A stretch of DNA of 64,000 bases. It comes from Membranipora membranacea (Eukaryota > Bryozoa > Gymnolaemata > Cheilostomatida > Membraniporidae). The translations under genes and the position numbers were made by a program. Shown one piece after another: positions 14,136 through 26,400 of the stretch. The notes beneath the pieces were generated by a model. It was not told where the DNA came from. It ran no database searches and saw only the letters and a list, made by a program, of their open reading frames with translations. Position 1 is the first letter of the stretch. Each line of letters begins with the position of its first letter. The DNA lies in NCBI GenBank assembly GCA_914767715.1, contig OU612072.1:17668001-17732000 (forward strand). The letters run 5' to 3'.

Positions 14136-14900
14136 TTGTTATTCTATAAAGAATGTGCACTGCAACCTTTTCAGCAAATAGCCGACGACCCCAATCTTTC
14201 AATCCATAAACGAGCTGAAATGATTGACCAATCTATAATAAACATTGTAGACAAACACGTGCCAAAAAAAACTATGCGAGTACGCAACAAGAAAAACCAA
14301 TTGATCAATTCAGATGTACTGTGCCTGATTTCACTCAAAAACAAATTTTACAAGGAAGTTTATAAAGCGTCTAAAGCCCCAACTGATGGCCAAGTCCAAC
14401 ATTACAAGAAATTCAGAAGCTATATCACCAACCAAATTTGTACCGCTAAGAAAAACTACATTAGCAAATCATTATCAGCAAACGAAAAAAGTTTTTATTC
14501 CTGCTTAAAATCCATAACCAAGAAACAGAAATCCCATACATCTATAGAGTGCCTGGGATACAAAAGTGTGGAACATACGGATGAAAGAGATATTGCCTGC
14601 GCCTTAAACAGCATACACAGTGGCGTTGATTGTCACTTTCGGTTACAAATGAGTGAAGTGCCCCATATTTTTTTCCCCTATAATATGTTACATTATAAGA
14701 AAGAAAAAAAGATATTGCCTGCGCCTTAAATGATTTCTTCATAATTCTGAATTCAATCCGGCAAATTTCCCGCATTTTCCTACAGAAACAAATTCTCTTA
14801 CAGTCCGATCACTAGTAAAACGGTGGTCTAAGTGGCATACCAGCAATGATTTATAAAATAATAGTTGACTTAATTGCCTACCCGCTATCCATTCCATACT
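14136..14900 (+). pseudogene. LINE ORF2 linker between EN and RT, interrupted
   Basis: The region is open from 14,136 to about 14,607. It is Lys-rich (for example NKFYKEVYKASK, TAKKNYISKSL), as in the EN-RT linker of many LINEs. It resumes after a 102-bp insertion at 14,711 with a 'DFFINSEFN' stretch and continues to about 14,900, where a much larger insertion starts. It is broken and non-functional. Confidence 0.7.
14588..14730 (+). mobile_element. Short retroposed insertion with ~20-bp target-site duplication
   Basis: The 20-bp sequence 'gatattgcctgcgccttaaa' occurs at 14,588-14,607 and again at 14,711-14,730. It flanks about 102 bp that interrupt the LINE frame and end in an A-rich tail (aagaaagaaaaaaa). 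A long direct flanking duplication plus a 3' A-rich tail is the signature of LINE-mediated retroposition (a SINE or short transcript copy). Removing the insert plus one repeat restores the linker frame. Confidence 0.75.
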
Positions 14901-14904
14901 TGCC

Positions 14905-16195
14905 AAGTCTCCCGATTTAGGCGTGACCCTCCAGATTTTTACACCCACCTCCCACTTTTTGTAAATCTCACTATTTCCTCCAGATTTTAGAGAAAACAGT
15001 CCAATCGCAATTTTTTGATAGTTATCCAAGCACATGTTGTTGTTGACTAGTTACTGTTAAGGTCTTTGCACACAAAATTGAAAGGAATTATCACATTCTG
15101 CGCATGCTCAGCTCTGGGCATGAGCTGATCTCTGCAAAATTGAGTCTCGGAATTCCGAAGCCATCTGATTGGCTACCTTCTCTGGTGACATACTCCCCAA
15201 AGCGTGCGGATTTGTTATTAATAGTTATCCTCTCTTGTTATTATTAGCTGATTTTGATTGACAGTTTATGCGGGGGATATCCCATCTCCCCTATTCAAAG
15301 TTGCAATCAGAACCCAAACTAAACTCATTGTTCTTGCACATGCACAAATTCAAGTCACGCATGATGCATACTTAGCTTTACGACACCTGCTTTGTGGTAA
15401 TGATAGCCTAGTTTATCAGTGATCTACATGCCCAGTCAGATCACGAGAGTCAGTATGGAATTATCAAATTAAACAATCCTAACAAATTTACCTGTTCTGT
15501 TAAGATTCAGCCTATTATTGTAAATGACCAATAGCATCCTCTCATAACTCACAACACTGACTGTCATTGGTCACAATATAAAGTAGCTAGTCAAGTGCAT
15601 ACCTTTAGTTTTCATTTCCTTTCAGATCACACATTTTTTAGTATTAATTTTGTACTGTTTACTCTAGTTAAATTTAAGTGAAGGAAAATAGAAACCTAAC
15701 AATTCCAAAGGTAGGTCCACTACAATTTAACAAAGCTCGGACCAAAGACTTTGAAACATATTTAATGTTAGTCAAACAAAAATATAGTACCTTATCTGGA
15801 TTCTCACTGTCTATGACTGAGCACATTTTCAGATCTTGATGATGCATGGGCACTTGTAGCCTGTCTTGACTTTGCCAATGAGGTGTTTGATACTGGACAT
15901 TGACAATGTAAAGGCATGTATGTAAGAGTCCCAGGGGCCCATGGACTGATTGTAATTGTTTAAAGTGTATTTCACCTCAGTTTGATATTTTAGTACTAGT
16001 ACAAACATGAAATTATTTGGGGTCAAATATACCTTTTTAGCCCTTCCTAGTGGCTGGAAACGCTCTCAGAGCTTCCGCAGACGGGGCTCCGCCCCGTACC
16101 CCGTTGGGGGGCTCACACCGCCCCCCATACCCCCAGGTGGGTGACTCGGGTGCTTCGCACCCTCGAAGCACCACGTTGTGGTGCAGTATCGCCGT
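14905..16195. other. ~1.3-kb insertion inside the LINE, no gene seen
   Basis: The LINE coding sequence stops near 14,900 (start of RT) and resumes near 16,200-16,270 with the next RT residues, so this block is an insertion. It is AT-rich with short open frames that show no family signature. It ends in the GC-rich hairpin cluster at 16,060-16,175. I cannot identify its ends or class. Confidence 0.5.
16060..16175. repeat. GC-rich cluster of short perfect hairpins
   Basis: A compact GC-rich island in AT-rich DNA holds consecutive short hairpins: 'ACGGGGCtccGCCCCGT', 'GGTGCttcGCACC' and 'CCACgttGTGG', plus G-run/C-run pairing between. A comparable cluster lies at 27,010-27,090. Similar hairpin-rich mobile modules are known in animal and organellar genomes; membership in a known family is inference. 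Confidence 0.65.
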
Positions 16196-16269
16196 AAAAT
16201 GGAATCTCCCTATTTTGTATTTAGATTACTTGGCAAGTATGATCCATTCTGGTTAATTAATGCTATCAA

Positions 16270-17579
16270 AAATCAATCTTCCCTGGCTGCTTTAAATCTG
16301 CCCTTGTCACGCCAATTCATAAAAAGGGTACAAAATGTGACCCGTCAAATTATCGACCAATATCCTCGCTTCCAATTCTGTCAAAGATATTTGCACTTGA
16401 CATGAAAAATCAGATGATGTCTTACATAGAGAAACACAACCCTTTTCAGACCAACAATTCGGATTTCGTCTGAATCACTCAACCTAGCAAATGTTGCTAT
16501 CTGTGCTGCAACAACGGAAAATTAAACTTGACCAATCCACTCCATGTTGCATTGGAGCCTTATCCCTAGATGTCCGAAAAGCATTTGATACAATCAATCA
16601 CAAACTTCTCCTATACATATTGGATGAAAACGATTCTCCAGTTCTGCAACAGCGCTACTTCGATCATATCTTCAAAACCGATCCCAAGTAATGAAAGTGG
16701 GTTTGTCACGATCTAATTCACAAGCAATCACCTGTGGTGTACCTCAAGGCTCCATTCTGGGTCCTATCCTCTTTAACTTAGCCATCAATGGATTGCTAGC
16801 AACATTTGACAATTCATTCGCTTATGCAGATGATACACTAATCTACTATACAGCCACAAGCATAGATGAAGTACTAGTGGAGTCCAATACTCTGCTAAAG
16901 AAAGCATCAGATTGGTATCATAGCCACTTCCTGAGACTCAACATTGAGAAAACACAATTCTGCATATTTTCCAACAGAAACATTAAAAACTTTTACCACA
17001 TCAATTTTCAAAACTAAATTATTGAGACAAAACTCTCTATCAATGTACTGGGGGTTACCCTGGATACTGATTTATCTTTCCATATCCATAGCCAATGAAA
17101 CGGCAACCAAAGCAAACAAAGTAGTATACCTACTTTCAAAACTGAAAAAATACATGAACGTTAAGGAATCCTTAAGGACTTACAAAATTCTTGTCAGACC
17201 TATCCTAGAATACTGCTCATCTATCTACCTAGAAGGCACTCAAAAAGTTCAGAATAAAGCAATTAGAATCATAATATCTGCACCTAAACAGTTTTCTGTC
17301 ACAACTGGTAGATCACACGTAAACTTACCCACCCTAAACAGTAGAAGACATTACCTATTTCACAAATTTACGCATAAGAAATTATTCAAAAATAAAACAT
17401 CAAAGCATATTATTCGCCTGGTGCAAAAGTGCAATAAACACCGACGCCTTCTTAGAAGTAAATATTCAGTAATAAAACCCTCTTATAGGACCCATTTTGG
17501 CAAAACAGCTCTCATAAATCTGCTGCACAATTTCAGACTGATATGCAAAACGGCTGACAGCCAACTATCTTTTAACTAA
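16270..17579 (+). pseudogene. LINE reverse transcriptase and C-terminal region, multiple frameshifts
   Basis: Read across frames, this encodes the RT fingers ('HKKGT...DPSNYRPISSLPILSKIF', about 16,310-16,400), the palm aspartate region 'LDVRKAFDTINH' (16,491-16,691 frame), 'GVPQGSILGPILFNL' and the catalytic 'YADDT' (16,691-17,017). The thumb and C-terminal part runs to 17,579 in another frame ('VRPILEYCSSIY', typical of LINE C-termini). Frame changes between 16,400 and 16,490, at 16,691 and around 17,000 show that it is inactive. Confidence 0.88.
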
Positions 17580-17869
17580 TACTTTTGATAATAACCGTGA
17601 CAAGAACAATAATTTTATATATATATATATATCATTTTCTATTTCTATAAAGCCATATATAACTTACTTTCCCATTTCTAGAACATTGTCATTTATTCGT
17701 GTATAACCCCTTTTTTTTGTGTATTTAGCTGTGTGTTAGAGGTCAACACGTTACTTTCTAACTACTCTGTTATCTGTAAACTTTCTAGAAAACCTCTTTA
17801 AACTTAATAATTAAATAAAACTACATTCTAATTTCCAGGGAGTACAGGAAGGAGCAGATAACTCCAAAG

Positions 17870-18260
17870 TATAGTGTGCACAGATACAAACTCCCTTAAT
17901 ATTACAATCATATCTGGCGATCATGACAGAGTGGATAAACTGACACCCATGCAGAATAGCCGCATACATTATGACTGCCAATGTTGGACCACACATGAAG
18001 ACTTAACAAGAAACAACACAGCTGGCAATATTAGGAGGATGGTCAACTACTTATAGACCACACATGCAGAATAGCTGCATAGCTTATAACTGTCAGTTTT
18101 AGACCACGCCTCCTTCCCATTACTGTAAAGAGCTGTCTGTGTAGGTAATTTCTACCATATATCATAATAATTGATACTTATTATGTATAAATCAGAGTTT
18201 GGCAACTCAAGTATGTAAATGGTAACTGTCAGTGTTAGATGGAGATTATTCAATACCAAA
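17870..18260. repeat. Dispersed repeat, partner of 31,030-31,480
   Basis: Repeated phrases 'gaccacacatgcagaatagctgcata..ttataactgtcag..tta' and 'gaccac(a/g)cctccttccc' followed by 'taccatatat' match the segment at 31,030-31,480 in the same orientation, with many differences. Within each copy the 'gcagaatagc' phrase is itself repeated. No terminal structure was seen. The shared segment lies in a WDPCP intron at 31 kb and beside the possible stray WDPCP exon here. Confidence 0.6.
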
Positions 18261-18692
18261 TCAAACAAGAAGCGGTCACACTAGATTTATGATTATCAAC
18301 CACTTTGATAATGAAATGCCTCTACCAGCATCTCGCCGCCGTTTGAGCGCTTAAACTGCTCCTCACCCAAAAAACAAGAAACTCAAGCTTTTGATCTTAA
18401 ATGCTTTGAGGGGTATTTCCTGGCATCCTCAATCAGATCAGATTGAGTTTAATCCAGATCTTTGGCAGGAAAGATACTGAGCTGATTTTGCAATGCCAGT
18501 GTGAAAAACATGATAAGAATTCACTTTTCTTATACAGGGGAGATTTGGTGCTCTCTATCCCAATTTGTTGCATGTTCCTTGTACACAGATAGACCAACCA
18601 TCAAATTGTTTGTTGGTGCTTTTGTCGATTCCCACCTTTCCACTGATAATTCTGGGGACAGCACTGAGTTATGGTGTTGGGGCTGATTTTAC

Positions 18693-18888
18693 CCACTAGA
18701 CTAGCATCTTCAGTAATCATAGATATATCTCCATGTAACTGATCTATACTTATACTTATCCAATACACTGTACCATTAGACAATATATCTACAACAAGCG
18801 TCAAATATTCACATGAGATGAAAAACAAAACCAACAAATCATCATCATGTATAACCAACTGTCGGGTAATGAAAATAGGTTTAAAAGG
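18693..18888 (-). CDS. Possible displaced N-terminal WDPCP exon
   Basis: The - strand reads 65 codons between an acceptor (gaattactacag) and a donor (gtaaaa). The product has a beta-propeller look: a 'LTLVVDILSNGTVYWISISI' stretch followed by 'EDASLVG'. This resembles the human WDPCP N-terminal region ending 'DRSLVGK' just before the part encoded by the exon at 31,794-31,920. The donor is phase 1 and the latter exon begins in phase 1, so they could join. However, this segment lies downstream of the gene's last exon on the - strand, so it cannot be spliced to that copy in this assembly. It may be a remnant of a duplicated or rearranged copy, a misassembly, or an unrelated open stretch. Confidence 0.33.
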
Positions 18889-18979
18889 CTGTAGTAATTC
18901 ATTAACATCATAGTTATGTTCTTTTTTTAGACCAAAGTATAGTGTGCTCAGATACAGGGAGTTCCCTTCTGGCATTCAT

Positions 18980-20350
18980 GACACATTCGGGTAACAGAAT
19001 TGTTAAACTGGCACAACACGTATGTATCTGTGGGTGCAGATCATTGAGATGACTTTCTAGTTATTCTTTTCCCCAGCAAACAGAGACATACAATGACTCA
19101 GTGATGTAAGTGCAGGACATTTAACTGAGTTGATATATTGTGACAGCCATCACCTATCACGTATCAGGTTGTCACAAAGAACCATCTGGCTGTCACTGGG
19201 AATGCCATAATAATAATACTTTCATATTTCACTTCCAGTGGCAGAAATAATTTCATTCAAATACACATTAATAACAATAAACAATGATTAACTAATGGAC
19301 TGTATCCTGTTGTGTGTGGTTGTGCTTTGCCGTTTCCGTTGGGTGCGAACTAATTATTAATCGCTTTACTATTGCCTGTTTTTATAATTTAATGGATATC
19401 ACATGATATCCTAATTTCATATCCTTTCTGTTTGGTATATAAAGAGATGGTTTTTAGCTTGTTTGGTTGGTATTAACTGAGAGAGTAAATACATACCTTA
19501 TGCCCACATACCCATAAGACTATTGTCTTATCTTCACCACTCGGTGTTTGGCACACTGATTAAGTGCCGTCACGATATAAAGAGTTTCTGATTAGGTTGG
19601 TGAAATAATATCTGAAAGCATTCATAGTTATAGGCCTACGCCAAAACTGTCGATTTTTTTCAGCGAACAATTAATTGTTGGGAACAGTTAGGCGTTGTGG
19701 AAGGAATTTTTGCAGACATGGAAGCAAAAAGTCTGTAATTCTGTCTGCAAGTTGATAGCAGTAAGTTTGTTACATTATAACAGCACATTATATAGGGAGG
19801 ATTATGTTTCAAAAATACCTGATATACGAGAAAATAGTATATTAGTATGTAGTCGGTCATCATCAGTGTATAAATGGTAAAATGTGATCTGCTGGTTTAT
19901 ATATACAATCAAAATATACATCAGTAAATGAAAGATGCCTTTTTATATGAATTGTACAGAAATTGCCCTTAACATGAGAGGTAACACAAAAGGCTGTCTT
20001 GTGAATTGTGATGGTCTTGACATGTAGATATGTGGTTTTGGACGGTAAATACAGGAGCATAATGGCGACATGAGCAAAAAACTTAGTTATGATAGGCAAG
20101 TGTTACCATACTCTATATCCATTTCATGACCGGGCGTGAGATCCTTAGTTACACACAGAGATACTCCTCATGATGTAGAATGTAACACTAGATAATCCAT
20201 GTCACTATATGAGCCCAAAATGTATCACCTTAGCAGGTCTTCTCTCCATCTTCTGTTCTGAAAAATAAATAATCACAATGATTAATTTTCAACCAACAAA
20301 TGTGTGATTAACTTACAGATTTGAGGGTAGTGATTGAACTGACTGAGTAC
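18980..20350. other. Intergenic AT-rich stretch, no gene seen
   Basis: No exon with coherent splice sites was found on either strand. 19,320-19,600 is slightly less AT-rich, with a 'ggtatataaagag' box and a 'tcaccactcggtg' phrase, and could be a solo LTR or promoter-like remnant; I could not define ends. Confidence 0.3.
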
Positions 20351-20359
20351 ATTGATACA

Positions 20360-20467
20360 TTAAGAGGAATAACGTTCTTCCAATGATGCGAACTGTAACA
20401 TTTTCCATGAAATTTGATCTGATATGTCTCGATGGAGTATCCCCTGATGCAACTCAAACCAGGACTC
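20360..20467 (-). CDS. Last coding exon of the - strand gene
   Basis: The acceptor is 'caacccactcccag', phase 0. It encodes 35 residues beginning 'ESWFELHQGILHRDISDQIS' and ending '..LEERYSS' before TAA at 20,360-20,362. The charged and aromatic composition and the good acceptor argue that it is real. Protein family not recognised. Confidence 0.6.
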   Translation of the reverse strand, partial: ESWFELHQGILHRDISDQISWKMLQFASLEERYSS

Positions 20468-23400
20468 CTGGGAGTGGGTTGACCAATAGAACATATTAGA
20501 TTACTCAATTCTTTGCCAATTTCTGTAAAGTGAGCGATAAGTAACTTACCTGATTACTGGGTCTGAGATCTGGTATCTGATTATAATCTAGAGCTTCATC
20601 CACCATCATAGAGTTAAAATCATCTATAATTCTCTGTGATACCCCAGGGTCAAGGTCGTATGTATAACCACTAGGTAATGTACATCTACAGTCATATCAA
20701 CATAATGGAGAAATACCATGACAAGAACATACCACACCTGATAATATGACTGTAACACAACATACCACACCTGATAATATGACTGTAACAGAACATACCA
20801 CACCCGTGATAATATGATCCGCCTGCAAATTACATATCACTGAATAAAAAAAACATTAGCTGGGACAAACTGGTATAATACAGAAGGAGCAAAAGAAGTG
20901 ATGTGAATAATATGGAAGAGAAGACAGAGAGACGGTGGAGGGACAATTGAACACACACAATGCAGGAAGATAAACGGGGGAGATGATCTTAACAGTTATG
21001 TTATATTCTAATAAAGGTTGATGACAGATTATCATTTTAAGCGGCGGCGCTTTCGTCAGCAGAAGCTAAACTTTGTATTTTGATAAAAAAATGGAAAATG
21101 GATCAAAAATTTTAAGCATTAATCTAATCTATTCAAATATGATTTGAAACATCTACTACGAAGGAAAACATACAATAATGAGACAGCTACCGGAGATTGA
21201 ATGACGGGGAAAACAAACCTTACCTGACAATACTTTAACGTCCAACGCAACAAAATAGTATCGGAGTTGAGTATTACAAGTCGTCAAGATGTCACAAGTT
21301 TATACATAATTTATTATCAGTATTCCGATATCCTATTGTGGGCCAAAAAAAATGCTGCGCTGACAACTTTTCCATTAGATAACGACATACCAACAATGCA
21401 GATTTAACTCTGATTCTTAGGAAGATCGGGTCATTCGAAAATATTTCTCACTAACATCGGATTATGGACATTTTATTGTTGATATATTAATTTTATCCTG
21501 GACTGTTGAGCTGATATGATAAGGCTCTGAAAACCTCTTATCTCTGCCCCTGACCTAGCATTGACATGCATCAAACATCTCATTCACAAATGAAATGGAA
21601 CTAATAATATCATAAATTGGCAACATGCCCTATAAAAAAAAGTGTTCTCAAATATAACATACCCAGTCATATGATATTACTGAGGAGTCGAGTTACCCAT
21701 AGCTTATTATTCGTCTCATCATATGCTGGAACCTGTAAACATCATTATATCAAAACTGATAGGTAAGCTTAAAGTGCAACCAAGGTTTCAAACAACTTCT
21801 CATTGATGGCCATTGATTAATAGCAGATTGCACCTTCTGCATGGGGAAAAAGACAAAATATAATTCGGATGATTATTCAGCCAGAATTCTTGTGAAACAT
21901 TTCTTCTATCAGGCACTCAAACTCAGCTAAAAGAGAATACCACATAGCAGTTTCCTGTTCCTGTTATTATTTAGCCTGTGCTCTATAATTATTACAGCAA
22001 AGTCTTGGAACCTCCGCTAAACTGAAAGGGCAACCAAGGTTTCAAACAACTTCTCATTGATGGCCATTGATTAATAGCAGATTGCACCTTCTGCATGGGG
22101 AAAAAGACAAAATATAATTCGGATGATTATTCAGCCAGAATTCTTGTGAAACATTTCTTCAATCAGGTACTCAAACTCAGCTAAAAGAGAATACAACATA
22201 GCAGTTTCCTGTTCCTGTTATTATTTAGCCTGTGCTCTATAATTATTACAGCAAAGTCTTGGAACCTCCCATAAACTGAAGTGTTACCCAGCTTAGAGTC
22301 AGCAACTACTTTGAGTTTTGCATCGCGTAATGCACAAAGCTGATGCTGCCCAGCACATTATTTGCTACCCATTAATGCATTGCTGCGAAACCTTGGTTGC
22401 CCTTTAAGTGTTACCCAGCTTAGAGTCAGCAACTACTTTGAGTTTTGCATCGCATAATGCACAAAGCTGATGCTGCCCAGCACATTATTTGCTACCCATT
22501 AATGCATTGTTGTGAAACCTTGGTTGCCCTTTAAGTTGAGTTGATCTTGAGTATCAATGAGTAATTTTGATCAACTTTGAGGGCAATGAATGGCGAGACA
22601 AAAAGGTTTTAACCCTTATCATTTGGGGGGGGGGGGGGGGGGCTGTGAGGTATATATCACAGAACACAGACTAACCTGTAGATTACTGTGTGGTGTATGA
22701 TGAGATGATATTCTACTGCCTGATGATGTTAGTACAGCTGCAGACCGAGATCTGGGAGGTAGAGGGGGGAGTAGAATCACCACTAGATGGTGTCTTATGC
22801 AGTGATGATGTCATAGATGAGCGCCATCTCTGTGAGCAAGGTGGTACTACAGGGGCATAACTCCAGGCTGTATAATGGTGGTAACAGTAACATACAGCTG
22901 TCAGATTATGGAGCATTTCACATGAGCAGAACATTTGTCTATATTGAGCTGAGAAAAATATCAATTAAAGACCTAGACACAATAACAGTTCACCACAGCG
23001 TACAACCAGCCATGCCAAAAGAGCTGACATATGAATTATATCAAGTAATGGCTACATACACCATACAGTAACTACATGTTATAGCTGAGAGGATATTCCC
23101 GAGCATTTTGTCAATAGATAGTTTTAGTTTGAGCGAGCTGATCGATTTTGTAAGCTTTTCAGTCCTAAAATCATTATGCAGTACTAGCTCTTTCTTGAGC
23201 TCTCTCTTGAGTAACCACAAGATTGGCCTCATCAGAACTGGAGTGAAAATCATCATCAGTCAATAGATCTGCGTTTAATGATGAGCCTCCGGATTCTATA
23301 GTAATAGATCAATAACAATACAGAAGGTCAAGTGTTATCAGGTGTTATATACAGACAGCTGTTTACTGGTCAAGTTAGTAGTGGAGAGGACAACTACAAA

Positions 23401-26400
23401 TTGTCTGTGCTAAATGACAATAAATAAATTGATTTTGAAAAACATGAGTAAATACGCCTAGCAGTAGTTTCAGCTATCTGACAACTCTTGAGAGGTTTGT
23501 AACAAACACACTGGATAAGATCCAATAGGACCTAAGCAACAATGTCATCCACACATCAGCACAATTAGTTAGATAGATTAACAACTGAACAACACAGAGG
23601 TGGAGTTTGTATTGGTGAGACCGTCTACTTGTATGGAGCACAGGCAGCCCTCAATGGTATTCAACCACCTACAGCCGCGGTGATCTTCCTGAAAATCAAG
23701 GACTGGCTGTGGTTTGTAGTTTGTGAGATACGAACCTGGGAACGCCAGATCTTTGTCACATAGTTTAGCTTTATGTCGGGCTGCAGCAGATAGGCGTGCC
23801 TGTCCTGAATCTAGTGCAGCGTAGTAAATATCCATAAGTAGGTCACGAGCGTTTATATCTACCGCTAGAAGGACCACTTTATCAAATCGAAACATTCGAT
23901 AAATATAAATCTACACATAACATAAAACCTTGTTAGTAAAAAAAGCAAGTAAATCATTTGATTACTTATACAAACAGGTAATACAACCCGAAGCAGACCA
24001 TTGCTACACAGCTAGAATGAATTCTACTCAGATATCTCAACGCATCATATCATAATATGTCTAATAATCTAGCAGTAAGCTGCAGCAGTGAGATATAACC
24101 TCATAACCCTCTGTGTCGGCTTGAGTTCATGATACTGAAACTGTGATGTGAACGACAGAATAATTATCCTTACATGAATAAATCCAAGCTTGTGTATCAT
24201 AACAAGTGTCAGTGTGTCAGAACAATAAACCATTGCAAGTGTGTTAGTGAAAAAAAGAACTAAAAGTGAGTATTACCTGACTAAATGATGGAAGAATCGT
24301 CGTTCTAGGTTACCTATATGTACTCTATACTCCAGGATTATAATCTCAGCTAATGCTATCTGTGGGGCGTAAAAACATCCCAGGGTGGCCACCAGTAAAT
24401 CTGTAAGGTGAAGTCAATTACATTATTGGAGACAGTAAATGACACGGGAGTCGGTGAATCGATTACTAAGACCAACTAAGCTAGTGAGTCATACTATTGT
24501 CCTAGGGTCCACAGAGACAGGTATTCAACTGTTTTTGGTTATATTATACACATATGAATAAAAGGATGCTTTGGATGTCTTATCACATTTTCTTTAGCGG
24601 AGAGTACTCATGACAAGGTTGCTTTACAGTTTAGTTGATGCACGACTTTTGACAAAACCTCAAAAATCTTTGTATGAAAGAAGCCCAAGACATAGTATTG
24701 GGGAAGGTGTGTGGTGATTTTACTTTGACTTATACAAAGAATATGGTCTCCATGAGTCAAATATTGATGACAAGAGACAATGTTTAAGTCACACATGACC
24801 GACTGACCGTACCTTCGTTAGCCTTACTCAGAGGTTGTCTGAGCAGGATGTTCATGATGCTCACCAAGCACTGAAAACAATCATGACTCTCTGTGTTCCA
24901 ACTCATAGCCGTTAATAATTTGGTAGCCTGAAAACAGAATATAGACTGTCAACAGACACAATCTGACAAAAAACGAAACAAGTTAAAACAATAATTGAAT
25001 ATATAGCCTCACCAATATTCACTGTTATTGACTAGATTAAAATTAGGGACAGAAATGTCTTTTGAGTAACAACTTATTCATTCACGGGTAACCCACATAA
25101 AATTGAAATATAACCCATATTAGAGAGACATGTACTGTTATAGTTAAATCTATGGTTTTACCTGAAAACCTAACCATTCCTGAATCCTGAGTAAGCTAAC
25201 CTTACCTGTGTAGCCTTGCCTTACCTGAGTAAATGAGTTAGATTTGAGATACTCTTTGATGATTAGAGGACACGATAGATCTGAGTTACACAGATTCTCA
25301 CCAGTTAACTTCATTATACCAACAGGTCCTCTACAATTAGAGCAGAAATAGGACTACAGCCCCATCCACCACTACACTGATACATTGTACATACATGGCT
25401 CAATGTTAGTGATGATAACCAGGGTATGTTTATAAATAACAATCTGAAGTGGGCTTCATAAAGCTGTGTTTACATTAGGCGTCTTTTGGCCCAGTCAGGC
25501 TGAGACTGTGTAGTGTGAATAACAAAAACGGTTGACTGACCTTGTCTGACTGGCTTTTAAGACGGTGTCTGGCAATTCGAGCAGTGCTCGTTTTGCAGTC
25601 TCAAGACTGCCCGTCTTAACACAAATTCCTAATTTAGCGATCACAATACTGCCCTTTGTTCTATCACTCACATTTATTTTCTCTGAGACTGACATTGGCT
25701 AAGCCGGTGCTATGTAAACACATGCCAGTCTCAGACTCTGGCTCAGACTTGGGGTTAAAGACTGCTCAGTCTTGAGTTGGTGGCCAGCTGACGGAGACGG
25801 CCTAATATAAACGCAGCTTTAGAGTGAGAATATTTTGACAGGGAGATGAGCCAATAGAAATCATGACAGTATTGGGTTATGAGTAGTGAGTGTATTTGCC
25901 TGCCAAATGTTATTAGTAGTGTATTTCTAGTAGATGGGACACTGCCTGTATGCTGTGTACTGTGATTACACCATGATATCCTCCTCACATGTGGAGATAA
26001 TCTACAAAATAGAGCATGATAAACTGACAATACATCAAATGTAAGGCAGTAGCAATTTTTGGACCATTTAAAATATGTTTTTGATAAAATTGAGCATTAA
26101 TTTGATAATAGGAACCAAGACTTTCTCGCTAAGGTAAAATACCTCTATTTATTTCCCCATTGTGTTATATATGAATCATGCTGTCTTGCTAGCTCCAAAA
26201 GCCTGCTTCAAAACGTGATACTCACCATGAATAACCACTCAAAATGTAGCTCAAAACCTGTATATTTAATATAATTTCTGTCAAATCCTGAATATTGCAA
26301 ACTTTTTTACAGGCACGCTCAAATGCCATGTTAAAAGTAAGTAGAATTACAAAGAAGCACACAGTGCTGCATATTACACCACTGAGCCTTGTCACATTGC

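Larger units (their letters stand above)
13362..17580 (+). mobile_element. Decayed non-LTR retrotransposon (LINE) with EN and RT domains
   Basis: Fragments of one LINE ORF2 occur in order on the + strand: apurinic-like endonuclease (13,427-14,109), linker (14,136-14,900), reverse transcriptase (about 16,270-17,017) and C-terminal region (to 17,579). Frames change several times and stops are present, so it is dead. Diagnostic motifs are GDFNINW and SDHY in the endonuclease, and SNYRPIS, RKAFDTINH, GVPQGSILGP and YADDT in the reverse transcriptase. The domain order and motifs fit the jockey/CR1/L2 type of non-LTR elements; I cannot name the clade. Two insertions interrupt it (14,609-14,710 and about 14,905-16,195). 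The 3' end lies near 17,580, followed by AT-rich sequence and a TA microsatellite at about 17,617. Confidence 0.9.
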
